Position numbers and translations under genes: made by a program
The notes under the pieces: generated by a model
Database searches by the model: none
The model's input: only the letters and a program-made list of their open reading frames with translations
What the model was told of the DNA's origin: nothing
Assembly: GCF_921293095.1 (NCBI RefSeq)
Contig: NC_060246.1
Coordinates: 15,580,001-15,644,000, forward strand
From: Ischnura elegans
Lineage: Eukaryota; Arthropoda; Insecta; Odonata; Coenagrionidae
DNA length: 64,000 nucleotides
Direction: 5' to 3'
In this document: in pieces, positions 43,923-55,587 of the stretch
Layout: each line of letters opens with the position of its first letter
Numbering within the stretch: the stretch's first letter is position 1

Positions 43923-46900
43923 CTGCACACAAGAAATAAATTTAGAATGCAACTCATGACCTCCCTGGAAAAGGAGAAAACTAATACTATCACTAAGGCA
44001 TGTATAGTACCAGTGTCTCATCATTAACATGTTTTTTTCATTAGTACCACCTGAGAAATTGTTCTTTAAAAAATGCCAACTATCAGTAAGTGGAAAGTAT
44101 GCAAGAAACGGACCTCCAAGTGAATTTGTTCGTTGTTTCCCAAGGCTACACTTGATCGCAATTGGGTAGTACCAGGTGATTTTATCAGTGCAGCTACATG
44201 CATTTGTTCATGACGACTAAATGTTTGATGGGTGGCAAAATAACTACCGAACAACTGTTTCAGAGTTAATATTTCTGCTGTCACTGGTAAAATGAGTGAT
44301 CCACGTTTACTTACAAGGCAACTGCTCTACTGCACCACTCAGAATAGAGATACCTTGTAATACCAAGCGGATACTTCTAGACCTCACTGTATTCACTTTT
44401 TTTATAAGCTAATCAAAGGCCTTTTGACGTTACTCTACCAATCACTTGTAATGTGAATCTTGGTATATCCTATAGTCACTAAAATGGGTTCCCCTTATAA
44501 GTGATGATTTTATTGACTGATTCACAAAATGTCTTCCAGAATAAGTATGCTAAATTACAGCTTGACTGGATATCAGAATATAGGATTGATTTTTATTACG
44601 AAATTTCATCCAGACCAAACAAACGAACAGATGAAGTTGATTAATGAATAGAAGATGGAACCATGATTTGAAGGAGAGAATAGCAGAGGAGGAACGGGGT
44701 TCCAGTGTATGACTCAACAGTGTATTACTCAGTGGTCAAAGTGGCCGAGCTGTAACACTAAAATCGGCAGTTGATGGGGTGATGCATAGTATGGCACCAA
44801 GACGTAGAGCCAGAGAGTGTGTGTGAATGAGGAGACAGAGGTAAAGTGGAATGAGGCACAGCTGGAGAGGGGAGCGACAAATGACGGGAGATGGACAGGG
44901 AGAGGGGAGGGCAGTCTGGTTCCGATTGGGGAGATGGTCAGATGAGGTATGCATTGTGGGCGAAATAAGTGCTTTAGAAAGGAAGAGGTATCTTCCATTG
45001 TTTTTAAATAGACAACCTGCAGACTGTGTCTTACACACATGTATGTTGCATGTGGATTGCTTTAGCAAAAGCATCACATTCACTGTATAAAACATTCTTT
45101 CTGAATACAGATGAAGATTAATGCATTACAATACACAAACACAATAGTGAATAACAATACTCATACTCTACTTACTGAAACATGGCCTTCACATCCCCTC
45201 TAATAAGGGCAACAATTAGTGGTGTACCGATGCATGATGGTACCAAGTAGAGAAGGGCAGGTTGAGCATGCTTCGAGATGTGCATCATGAAAATGGTGAG
45301 TAGTAAACCAAGAAGGTAGGCAGCAAATGTAACGTAGAAGTATATATTGGAGTTCCTCTTCAGGCTAGAAGGAGACCAATCAGAGAGAAAGTTAGGTTAC
45401 ACATTTTTTCTGAAGATAAACCTTTCATCAAGGGCCATTCACTTTTAAGTTCTAGAAGCTATGACTATTTAATCCCAACGTAGGAAATGATTTCAAGGCA
45501 ACAAAATTTTATAGTAAAGGAGAACATTTTCCACATAACAACAAGTCAACCCTTATATTGCCACAGGGCCGATCCATCGGCTCAGGGGGTATGTACGAAA
45601 AGTACCAATAGCTGATCAATCAGCTGGGTTTTTTTACACTCATGCCTTATATTTTTTGTGCTTCATGTAGCTTTTGAATTATTTTTTAGTATCTTTCATG
45701 CTTTAACATACCCATAGGTATTGAGAGTAAATGAAAAAAATAGTTTCTGAAAATGCATGATAGGTTTTATATAAATTTTTAAGAGCAAACCTACAAATTT
45801 GTAAAAAGGTCCTGGGATTCTTCAGCACACCAGGAAAAATAGGCTGGCACCAAAAGAATTAATTATCACAGTACAAGAGAAGACAGGTCTCAAGTACAAG
45901 ATTGTAGAAAGCACCTGGTATCAGCAAATTGACAGACAACAATTACCTGTGATCGAACCGCAAGAGCAGAGCAATAAATATTCCTGGGATAACAACGTCA
46001 CCAAGTCCTAGCATGGCAAAGTTATTGGCTTCCAAACCTCGCTCCAGGAGATCTTGAGGGAAAACCACTGGAAAAAAGATTTGATGGACTGGTATTACCT
46101 TATGGCTCTATATCCATTAGAAAATTAAGTATGTCTCACAAAATAGTAAAGTGGTAATATAAAATCTAGGAAACAAAACTTTATATGTGAACCATTATTT
46201 AAAAAACAATAAAAATTTGATCCATTGAATGAGTCTCATTTTCAAAAAAGGAAGTGAAGTTGCTCCTCCCTGCATATCCACTAGGAATTTTGCTATGCTT
46301 ACGTTTGATTGGGGCCTCAAAGGCCTTGGCCACAGTGACCATAACATTGGTTCCAAACACCCAAAAGATGTCATAGAAAAAGAGGCCACAGAGGAGGATA
46401 CAGCCAGTGACCATGTTGTTAAGATGCAGCAATTCCACTCCATTGATTGCAAATGCTATTCCCAGCAGATTGTTGGCAATCCAGTGCTGTAAGAGAGATA
46501 ATAGGATGAGTGAGAAAAATATAGTAAAGCACAAATTTCAGCACTAATCAACAGCAATGAATAGGACATCATACTATTAAGATTAGATGACTAGACAGAA
46601 GACTTAGAGTAAATTATTGGTAATTTTGGTGATGGGGATACACACATTAATCTGCAAGGCTGTAGTTACACTGACGCTTGAGTAGTGAACACCAGTATGG
46701 TCCCCTACTAAAACTCCATTCAAGAAGTATTAAAAAGTTTCAGCAAAAGTTTCTTCCCTTAGATACAGCCAGTACAAAAGAATATGGCATTTATGTGCAT
46801 GATGACATGTTATCCTTGCTAAAATTAAACCCACTCTTTACTCGCTACTCACATTGTGACATAATTTTCTTCCATAAATTTGTTAACAATTTATTTTTCT

Positions 46901-49900
46901 CAGCTAAAATCTGATAATTTCAATGTCCCTTCCAGACCACACAGAAAAACATCACATTTCAATTCTTATTGATTACAGATATTACTTAACTACACCAGAT
47001 AAACCCCAATAAAATCAGGCCCTAATGATCGCAAATGAGTTCCCTTGTTTAAAATTTTTCTACACAAGAACAAATACCTCTAAAAGACCAGCAAACTCTT
47101 GTGAATAAAATTTCATGGATTCTAAATAGAAAATTTATTCATTCAATACTCTACTTTTGTAATTTACCTATGTATTGTTCTCAATTTTGTATGCCATTAT
47201 AACTACATATTTCCTGCTTGTCCATTGGCAAAACTTTATTATTTAATATAAACTTAAGACAATTTCTAGCCAATCAACAAAGGATTACCATTATCATCAC
47301 TATACAACTCCACTGAGTTCCACCATGACGACCATTAAACAAGAAAAGCACAATGAATAAGTAGATAATTTATTTTGAGAGTTTAAATCACAGCTGCAAC
47401 AGAGAAGAGGAGACGCATGCACAGCTCACCTTTTCCATGAGGTACCATGCCCCGACCAAAGTGCAGCATGCCAGGCAAACCACATCGTGGGAAGTGAAGC
47501 AGTAGCTTATGATCTCCCGCCCCTCTCCATGCTCCCTCCCCGACTCTTCTCCCCTGTCTAACTGGGCAAAGTGGATGCGATACGGGACGTTGGGAATCGC
47601 CGCAGGCACCAGTGAAGAGATGACAGGACTAAAAACCAACAAAAATGGTATGAAATTTTTTTTAATAAAAAAATTTAAATTTATTTAGAACACTAAAAAT
47701 TTTCAATTTTTTGTAATTTTGGAACTGTGGATGGTGCACACGCATGGGTTAATGTGGATTCCTAAATTGGCTTCAGGCTTCTCACACCAGACTCATAATA
47801 GTAACCCACACAATATGCAACTTGGAGAATTAGTGAATTATTTGTGATAGTAGTGGATACGTCTTTAACATCTGATGCTGCATTTACAACCTTGAAATAT
47901 AATTTGTAGAGAAGAATCACACTCCAATTTAATAAATAAAATGCCACAATACCAAGCTCAAATGTTGATAGCAAACATTCTAATTCTCCTGCCAGATATG
48001 TATAGCCAAGCCAATCAGAATTTTCTTTTATAGCCAATCTCTGAGCTCCTAGCCAATCAGCTGTATTCTCAGCATTTCTCAAATGGGGTTAGTTTCCATA
48101 GTTGACTTCTTACTAGAATTTTCAGTCCAGGTACATATTGCAAGGGTTAGGTGGGAAAGGGAATATGGGAAGGGATTAGGGCACATTTAGGGGTTGTCTG
48201 TTTTGCTTTTGAAGGAAGAGTATTGTTCCAAAGATTCATTAATAATTTATTGTTAGTTTTGGTAAAGGAATATTGGAATTTTATCAGAGTGCTCTTAGGG
48301 AAACTAATATGGGCGTGATTTTGAGATACATAATTACGAATTTGCTTATTGCTGATAAATCAGGGAGCTCCTAATAATTTCCTAACTATCTGATTTTCGC
48401 ATACAGTAGAATCTTGATTTAAGGTTTTTCAGGGGGGACAAAATTTAAAACACTAAATGAGGACTTGCCATTTCTTTCAGGTTTTAGGGTATGTAATGAT
48501 TGGAATAGCTTTTTATGAATTAAAAAATATTATTTTAAGTAACTGAAAGGTGCTGCATGCAACAAAAATTCATTGATTAAATGTTCTCTGCCCAATGAAG
48601 GTTGGATAATACTTTTCAGGAATCAGCTAAAAAAATGGATAGTAAAAATAAGTAATGAAAGGATGAAGGTTGTTTTAATGAAATATTTTAAGAAAATTAT
48701 AATATACATCAACTTAAAAGCATTCCCACACGGAATATTATTATGGACATTAGTGATTCCACTTTTATGCATATTTCAGAGGTCTCGATGAAACTTTAAA
48801 ATTTTTTATGTAAAAGTGACATGTAGGTGACTCTAGCATTTCTAATATAATAAGAAAAGGTGTAAGTGGGTACTCGAAAAACCATTGCATTAATAAAGAT
48901 GAGTGAAATAAAGAGACAGCAGAAGATCGCTAATCCCGAAATCTAAACTACCAAATATCTAGTACAAGGGAGGTTTTCTGGGATTTTGGCAACAACATTT
49001 TCTGTTGCCTCGGCAAAATGAGGGATTAATGAGCCTTTAAAAAGCCTCCTGTGCGCACATTTTGGATTTCGAGGTCGTCCAAAAAAGGAGAATCTTAATT
49101 CTGGTATGCCTACAAGTCGATGGTGATTCAACTCGACGATAACACCAGATTCGTGGTTATATATCCGCGGCCTCATGGAGGTCGAATGGAGCCGGGAGAA
49201 GTTGCTTATGCGGTGCGCTGATCACCTGACCTTGACTCGGCAGCTTTTAATAAAATTTGGTTAGACCTTGAATAGCGATTAGCTAAACTCTGTTTAGTGA
49301 AAAGGTTTCATCTTCAACAGAACTGGATTTCATCTGACAAATTGTCAGTGCCTCTGGAGTTTGGCAACTTCGTCTGAGTTATGATGTCGAAGTCAACCAC
49401 CAAGGGATTTTCGTATTTTTATCTTTTTTACCGTGATTATGCGGTGATTTTTTTCCAGCATGAGCGATTTATTTAGAGTTATGGGCCGTGATAGTTCGTC
49501 AAAACTCCAATTGTCATTCTCTTTTGACATATAATAGCCCCAGATAAATATCTTTGAATCGACAGCGATGTCAACCAACCGCACGTCGGTAAATGGGCTC
49601 CGGGATATCTAAATTACGATGTAAAACAATGTTGTTCCGTAGGGAAAGAATGCTCTCACTGACGATCATGACAGGGGAAACGCTTCCTCGGTTCTTTCGC
49701 TGTTCCTCCATGGAAACTGACCTTGGAATGGATTATAGAAAGAATCATGTAGTGAACTGCGCAACTGATAATGGGCCTCCTCTTTTTAAAAGAGAAAGTA
49801 GCCGACTGTAAAAATATTGGGCTAACAATGGACTTCCCGTGGAGAGTAGAGTTGAAAGGGGCATAAGCCATCAAGTGAAAGCATTATGAGAAAACCGTCA

Positions 49901-52900
49901 TTGTAGCGGCCCTCTGAGAATAACTCGTGTCATCAGTGGTCCCGTATCATCGAAGTCAAGTTCAAGAAGTGAAGGATATGGTAGTTAGAGGATATTAAGG
50001 GATGACTTAGCTCCATTAGATCGCATCTGACACAAAAAGTGCCTGGTGTCTGGATCAGAAGGGGAGCGAATATTACGAGAAGACAAATCACCTACCTTGC
50101 GAGTTGAAGGTCCCAGCGCTGCACTCGCGGAAGAAAGCAGTTGAAGAAGCGTTCCCCGGTAGACTCTATTGACTCTTGGTAAACTTTTATGGGACTCTTC
50201 TGGTTGACGAGCAGAAATTCGAAGATTTGGATAATCTTTTGAATGAACCGTCATGAAAAACGTTAAATCGGGCAAAAAATCTTGTGCGGGAAAATTTTTT
50301 ACGACAATAAATGCGGAAACACTAAATGCGGATTATTTTTACATTGTTCTAATAGGGAATGAATCGGGACCCCAAAAAATAAACGCTGAATGCGGAAAAA
50401 CGTTAAATGCGAAGACGTTAAATCCGGATCCGACTGTATTTGAATATATTTCAGATGAGTGGGGGTGGCATGCAGCCATACTGGAGAGGCGTAAATCAAC
50501 AGTGGTTTTATTGATGAATTGTAGAGAAGTAATTGCGTCTTCAGGGCCAATGGAGATGTTGATTTCATCAGCGGAAAAAGAGTGGCATAAATTCCCTGAC
50601 ATTTTTCAGTCATGGATTTGATGTGGCCGGCCCAAGTGAGACTTTTACCTAATAATATGCTGAGATATTTTATTGTTAGGCATTTTGCTATTTTTCCATA
50701 GAAGAGTTGATGTCCATCACCGACTGTTGGACGTCTTGATGCATGCATTTTCCGGCTTGTACACTCAGTTACCATTCTGATACCGAATATTCATACTCAT
50801 CCAGATGATTTTGCATGGTATCAGAGATATGTATAGATTTAGTGACACTAACACAAATGGTCTCCCAAAGAAATAGGAAATATAATTGACTGTGCATCTA
50901 ATCTTTGAATTCACCAGCATCTATTAATACATCAAGTGCATGAGTTTTTGATGTGATTCCCAGCAAATATTCTTTTACTCTTTTTAAGAATACAAATTTA
51001 CTTTCATTTGCACTAAAATTAATTAAGTTAGATATAAATTTGAGATTTTGAACCCACTCTGGGTATGATATATACACATGTGTCCCACACATTTACCACT
51101 ATTCAGGTCCCTGTAGATTGTTGTCAAGTAAAAAATAATTTCATTGGGCAATAATACAATGGTATCCCTCACCAATTTGACACAATTTTTGATTGTGACA
51201 AAAATAGATACACATGTTCTTCCGTCTATCGTTACATGCCCTAATGCTCTAGCTATTCACAGCAAACAATTGACTCTCTCAACCCTTCAGTGATTAATTT
51301 GATGTCACCAACTCACACCACATCCTAGTCACTACTCGGTTTTGTGCATGAGCCATGTGTGGATATTTCATTGTTCACACTCTTAATAGAGATTCTTTCA
51401 AAGATTCTTCTTGAGTGAGTAAATGAACCATAACTCAAATGATGCCACCCACTTCTTCATGAAAAACTGGTAGCAACTTTTGTATTTTTTGAATCAAAAC
51501 TTATGAGAGTATGGCTCATTGAGTAAGATTTTAGTTTGGCGTGAACATTCTCATTTGCATACATACCTTAAAAGATGTGATAAAGCAAGAATCCCAAGAA
51601 AGAAGAAGTAACCAGTAAGAAGCAGGTTGATGTGTGCTTTGGAAAAAACCTGAAAAAGTAGAGGATAAAGGCAATTGAGATACATATAAAACACATGTCT
51701 CTTCATACTTCCAACAAGAAATAACATAAACAATCTTCATATGCTAGTAGGAGAGATGTACCACCAATACTAATCCTGGGGAATGGGATAGAAGATCAAC
51801 AAAGCAATATGAATCTCGTGTGTTACATTCTAAGAGCTATTCACAGCACACCAAGGCTAATTGCTGCCACTAAATTTGATTGCACTGCTACCAAACAAAT
51901 ATAACAAGCATATTTGGTGGCAGAATCTACACACTCCTGATTCCTAACTAATGATTTTACAGTTACCCAATTATACCATGCCGTGAGCAATCTAAAGTAT
52001 TCTTTATGTAATGGTTGAATCTACAAGTAATACAGCATATGAAAATACATAATTTAAATATCTGAATTCAGAGCTTTCACATAAAATCTTTCACATTTGT
52101 ACACAGGGCATTTTTTTTAGCTAAAATAGGAAGGTGCATTATTGCAATGACTACAATCATTGAACAGTGTGCAGGTAAATGTAAGATGGATAAATAACCG
52201 CAGGCAAATATAAGCAAAAAATCTACTTTTTAGGTCCGCCACTAAGTTCCAGCTGTTTTTAACACATGACTCTGGAAGTGATTGGTGGTCGATTTCGACA
52301 TACTGGAAACGTCATGAACCAAGCTTTGACAATTGGCAAACAAACCACTATACGACAATAGTGAGTTTGTTATGGTATCATATCGTAATTATTGCGTGAA
52401 TATGGCTGAGTTTGTGCTGGGTAAACGTCATTCGCGGGAAGTATTTATTTTCTTCTTTTACCTGAAGAAAACAGTGACTAAAGCACATCTAGAGCTCCAA
52501 AACATTTATGAGGATGCCGCTCAAAGTGAAACAATGTGCCGTGATTGGTTCCCTCGCTTCAAAGATGGTCATTTCAATGAAAGAAAAGATGGTAAATTGA
52601 AATGACCATCTTTGAAGTGAGGGAAACGAGGGATAAAACATAGACAATAAACCTTCGAAGACGCTGAATTGGAGGCATGAAGATCCATGTCAAACTCAAG
52701 GATAGCTTGCTTGGGCATTAAGAGTTCCCCGCCAAGCCGTTTTATGCAAAAGCAAGGAACTTCAGTTCCTTATGATTCGAAAAAGTGATTTTACAGCATG
52801 AGAACACTAAACCTCATGCTGCCATATCCGTTAAAACCTTCCTCAAAATGCTCAAATGAGAAGTGCTTACCCACCCGCTACATTCCCCAGATATTGCGCT

Positions 52901-54910
52901 GTCAGATTATGACTTATTCTTTTCAATGGCTCATAATCTGCCTCATCAGCAGTTGCGCTAATATGAAGACATCAAAAAATTTCCTGATTCGTGGATAGTC
53001 TCATAAGATGAACAATTTTATCGTTACAATATTCGAGCTCTGCCACAATGATAGGCAAAAGTTGTAGCTAGCAATGCACAATACTTTGAATGATTCATTT
53101 ATGACCTTTTTTCACAATTAAGTAGTGTTTTCATGTAAAAAAACAGTGAGAGCTTAGTTGTACACCTAATAAATTAAGGAGTAATAAGTGAATATACTAC
53201 AGCTGTTAAAACAAAGGATAGAAAAAAATTCACCATTCAAACTTCTCTATTCAGATTTGGTTTTGTAAGGTAGTACAATAGTTTTAGAATATATAAGAGA
53301 TACGATGATCATGGCACCATTACGCATAGTAAATTACAGTTAATGAATACCAACAAAAACATACAGCAAAATTTGAATGGTAAATTTAATATCAAGAGGT
53401 AAAACTTATTCAACTTAAGTGTGAGATACAAATGAATGTCCTCGTGAGTCATGGATAAAAATACTGCATGAATGCTCAGTAAAGGTCATATCGAACCACA
53501 TCCTTATCTGAAGTTTCAACTGCTTTGACTCTCATGATGATGCCAAATTACTTCCATTGTTCCCCATGAAAGAGGATGCTTTAGAAGAGAAATATCTGCA
53601 TGACAATCCACAGTGAAGACATGCATCCAAAAAACATCAACAATATCTACTTAAAAATCACATGCCGCATCATTCAATGAGCTGAATCTTGCTGAAAAAG
53701 AGATCTTAGTCAACGTCACACCAACTTATTTCAAAAGCGACTGCAGCTCAATATGGCAAAGAGTATTTTTTCTTCCTTGTACATTTAAATGAAACACTTA
53801 TGGCCTAAAGTTTAGTAAACAAGATTATTTACAATGCAGGCATTTGAAATGTTCTAAATTTACCTGGAAGAAACAGTATAGTCCAAATAGAGCTGCACTA
53901 GCTATCAATGGAAACATGGCTGCATCCTTATGAGACATGGTGTCTGGTATTTCTCCAGATTCCTAGAATCGAGAAGCATATATTTATATTTTCAACTGAT
54001 ATGGCAGATAGGATTTTCTTAAACACAAAGACTATTTCTAACCTTGCCGCGTGAACGGCAGTGAAATATACTAGAATTGCCACGAGAAAAAATTCCCCGG
54101 GACCAGGAATCGAACACGAAACAAAGACTCTAGTTTGAGATATTAAAGAGCATTGAAACTTGGTTTGGTGGATGGAAAGAGGTTAAATCAAATAATAAGA
54201 GAAGACTAAATTATCATCTGGGAGGCCTATCAGGCGACCGGGACGGATATTAATACAACTACTTCATTGACAAAATATTTAAAAAATCATCACCACGAAA
54301 AATAAGGGGTGGAGGGAAGAGATGAAAGGAATAACGGCTCATCTATCCTATGTTCGGTAGCAATTCCTAAGTTAAGTTACTACAACTAAGTGTAATCTAA
54401 GAATATTCAATTCTTTGCACTTGCGTACACTGTCTGATAATCCCTCTTTTCATTACTTTCCAATCAACTATTGCACTAACCAGGACAATAAGTTAAAACC
54501 CACCAAAGGTTTTTCATAAGCATTGAGCGAGTGCAGTAACAGAATAAAGACAGACTTCGATGAATCCAATGTACATAATAGATTCACAAGCTATAGTGCA
54601 TATAAAAGAGAAATCTAACACATTGCATTAAAATACGCAAGATAATTAAGAAAAACAAGGGAACAAAATTTCGAGACACGTCACAGGAAACTGCAGTATC
54701 AATAGTGGGTACGTTACGTGTTACCTTTTGCTCCTTATGGTGCTTCACAGACCGGTAACTACCAAAGAATATAGGCAATAGAGCCATTATAACCAAACTT
54801 CCATACGCCACAGCCATTCCTTCAACTGTTGCGGGGATTCTAGCAGTTGCATTCGCAGCATTTTCATCACTAAAACTTTCGCTAGCTGACGACGGATTAG
54901 TTTCTGCCAT
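43850..54910 (-). CDS. Spp: Signal peptide peptidase, presenilin-type intramembrane aspartyl protease (8 exons)
   Basis: This ER multi-pass protease (HM13 orthologue) cuts signal-peptide remnants and some type II membrane proteins within the bilayer. Exons on minus, in order: 54910-54725, 53962-53864, 51649-51567, 47628-47430, 46486-46303, 46067-45947, 45364-45176, 43922-43850. They join in phases 0,0,2,0,1,2,2 and give exactly 377 residues, the length of human SPP. Motifs: GMAVAYGSLVIMALLPIFFG (first membrane segment), YD at 227-228 in GLFFYDIFWVFGTN, GLGD at 271-274, and PAL at 326-328 in QPALLYLVP. The two catalytic Asp are 46 apart, as in human. An N-glycosylation-type NATA lies near residue 20. 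The tail ends KKDE, a dilysine ER-retrieval signal. The gene faces the RING gene across 565 bp. Confidence 0.98.
44280..44360 (-). mobile_element. tRNA-like SINE head (weak)
   Basis: On minus, gagtggtgcagtagagcag with cttgtaagtaaacgtggatc resembles a tRNA 5' half through the B-box position. No tail seen. It lies in the last SPP intron. Confidence 0.35.
45176..45364 (-). CDS. Spp: SPP exon 7, PAL motif
   Basis: LKRNSNIYFYVTFAAYLLGL, LLTIFMMHISKHAQPALLYL, VPSCIGTPLIVALIRGDVKA. The PAL motif forms part of the active site. Donor gtaagt, phase 2. Confidence 0.96.
45565..45635. repeat. Pair of short palindromes
   Basis: gccgatccatcggc and agctgatcaatcagct lie about 45 bases apart in an SPP intron, separated by ggggtatgtacgaaaagtac. 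Each can form a perfect small stem. Possibly the core of a dispersed repeat. Confidence 0.5.
45947..46067 (-). CDS. Spp: SPP exon 6, GLGD catalytic motif
   Basis: (L)VFPQDLLERGLEANNFAML then GLGDVVIPGIFIALLLRFDH. Second catalytic Asp is 274. Acceptor ttttccag, donor gtaatt. Confidence 0.97.
46303..46486 (-). CDS. Spp: SPP exon 5, YD catalytic motif
   Basis: HWIANNLLGIAFAINGVELL, HLNNMVTGCILLCGLFFYDI, FWVFGTNVMVTVAKAFEAPI. First catalytic Asp is 228. Donor gtaagc, phase 1. Confidence 0.97.
47430..47628 (-). CDS. Spp: SPP exon 4
   Basis: (S)PVISSLVPAAIPNVPYRIHF to TSHDVVCLACCTLVGAWYLM with EK; the luminal/cytosolic loop REHGEGREIISYCF is longer and more charged than the membrane parts. Donor gtgagc. 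Confidence 0.95.
48120..50780 (-). mobile_element. Jockey-like LINE 3' part, split by a TIR element
   Basis: On minus, 50775-50439 gives the end of a reverse transcriptase (SILLGKSLTWAGHIKSM, then KTQLLLYNSSIKPLLIYASP and VWLHATPTHLKYIQ). The 3' tail continues at 48401-48120 (ccctaaatgtgccctaatcc). Both pieces align with the plus-strand copy at 13830-14340, so the element is one insertion interrupted by 48404-50436. It is 5'-truncated and lies in the largest SPP intron. Confidence 0.8.
48404..50436. mobile_element. 2.0-kb TA-flanked TIR element of unclear content
   Basis: Left end cagtagaatcttgatttaag and right end cgttaaatccggatccgactg are imperfect inverted repeats of about 21 bp, flanked by TA (48402-48403, 50437-50438). 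The right subterminal region repeats ttaaatgcg words. TIR and target suit the Tc1/mariner/pogo superfamily. Internal open frames reach only about 96 codons on minus, with no transposase motif recognised. It interrupts the LINE at 48120-50780, so it is younger. Confidence 0.75.
51567..51649 (-). CDS. Spp: SPP exon 3
   Basis: VFSKAHINLLLTGYFFFLGI LALSHLL; human INLLLSMYFFVLGILALSH. Acceptor ttttcag, donor gtatgt, phase 2. Confidence 0.95.
52230..53169 (+). mobile_element. Mariner (irritans-type) relic, internally deleted
   Basis: Ends ttaggtccgccactaagttc and (inverted) ttaggtgtacaactaagc match irritans mariners; TA follows the right end. The interior gives transposase N-terminal words (FYLKKTVTKAHLELQNIYED, AQSETMCRDWFPRFKDG) and C-terminal words (HPLHSPDIALSDYDLFFSMA, YEDIKKFPDSWI). 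The catalytic middle is missing and frames are broken. About 0.94 kb against 1.3 kb for a full element. A foldback marks the deletion junction. It lies in an SPP intron. Confidence 0.9.
52551..52623. repeat. 28-bp-arm foldback inside the mariner
   Basis: Arms 52551-52578 and 52596-52623 are inverted copies with one mismatch, separated by 17 bases, exactly where the transposase sequence breaks off. Confidence 0.85.
53864..53962 (-). CDS. Spp: SPP exon 2
   Basis: ESGEIPDTMSHKDAAMFPLI then ASAALFGLYCFFQ; 33 codons; acceptor ctag, donor gtaaat. Confidence 0.95.
54010..54125 (-). mobile_element. tRNA-derived SINE fragment
   Basis: On minus, tgttcgattcctggtcccgg is a B-box region followed by ggggaattttttctcgtggc, a typical SINE body start. 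It lies in SPP intron 1. Confidence 0.55.
54725..54910 (-). CDS. Spp: SPP exon 1
   Basis: ATG at 54910; MAETNPSSASESFSDENAAN through GSYRSVKHHKEQK, 62 codons, donor gtaaca. Matches the human start TRPPSTPEGIALAYGSLLLM in position. Confidence 0.96.
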
Positions 54911-55475
54911 GATTTCAGATCGGCGATCACGGTGGATTTAGATCGTTTGTCGTCTGTTTCTTGGTATGTGGCGAAAAGGACGAAAACAGATAAAAGCTCT
55001 AACAGCTGCGCACGCAAATCACGAAAATTTCCGTGTACTCGTGATTCTTACTCATAGAAATATAAATACCTAATAAACTTCATTTACTGTGCATGTTTCG
55101 CAATAGTTGTTGTTTGTTTACTATTTTATTTATGGCATTTAAATTTTTGTAATCGTACTCGTCGTACTTCTCAAAGGTGGCACTGTAATCGTTCACATCA
55201 AATTTTGAACATCGAGTTTGCTTCGGCAGAGAAGCTAAGTGGAACGAAAAGTTTGTGAGAGAAGAAATGCTAGTTCGTGCTTTCTCGCATAGCGTGAAAA
55301 GTAATTGCGGCGAATTAATTCTTTAAGCTGATACTCTGACATAAGGTGTTATTCATTTGCAACTGTGAAGTGTCATGAAATACACGTGAGGCAAACTGCA
55401 ATATAGCAGTCAAAGTAACGATACTTATGATTATAGTTCCACATATTACTTCCTTGGCCAATAAATATAGTAATA
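54911..55475. promoter_or_regulatory. Shared head-to-head promoter region of SPP and the RNF212B-like gene
   Basis: Only 565 bp separate the start codons of the two divergent genes. The segment is free of recognised repeats and somewhat richer in CpG on the SPP side (ttgcgtgcgc on minus, cgatcacggtgg). No strong TATA box is evident, although aatataaatacc occurs at about 55060. Transcription start sites were not determined. Confidence 0.6.
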
Positions 55476-55587
55476 ATGGACTGGGTACATTGCAATATAT
55501 GCTATTTGCAGCCTGGCGATAGGAAAGGGAAAAAGTTTGAACTCACAAGTTGTGGACACATCTATTGCGTGGAATGTCGGAAAGCTT
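55476..55587 (+). CDS. RNF212B: RNF212B-like exon 1, RING
   Basis: ATG at 55476 through CRKA plus t; donor gtgggt. Six of the eight zinc ligands are here. Confidence 0.9.

Noticed and set aside
44729-45095. Overlapping frames of 100-120 codons on minus next to SPP exon 7
   Set aside because: They lie in the intron between SPP exons 7 and 8, overlap one another in two frames and have no motif.
47762-48082. 106-codon minus-strand frame in an SPP intron
   Set aside because: Contains internally repeated tagccaatcag words and no recognisable domain; the intron is spliced out in the conserved gene.
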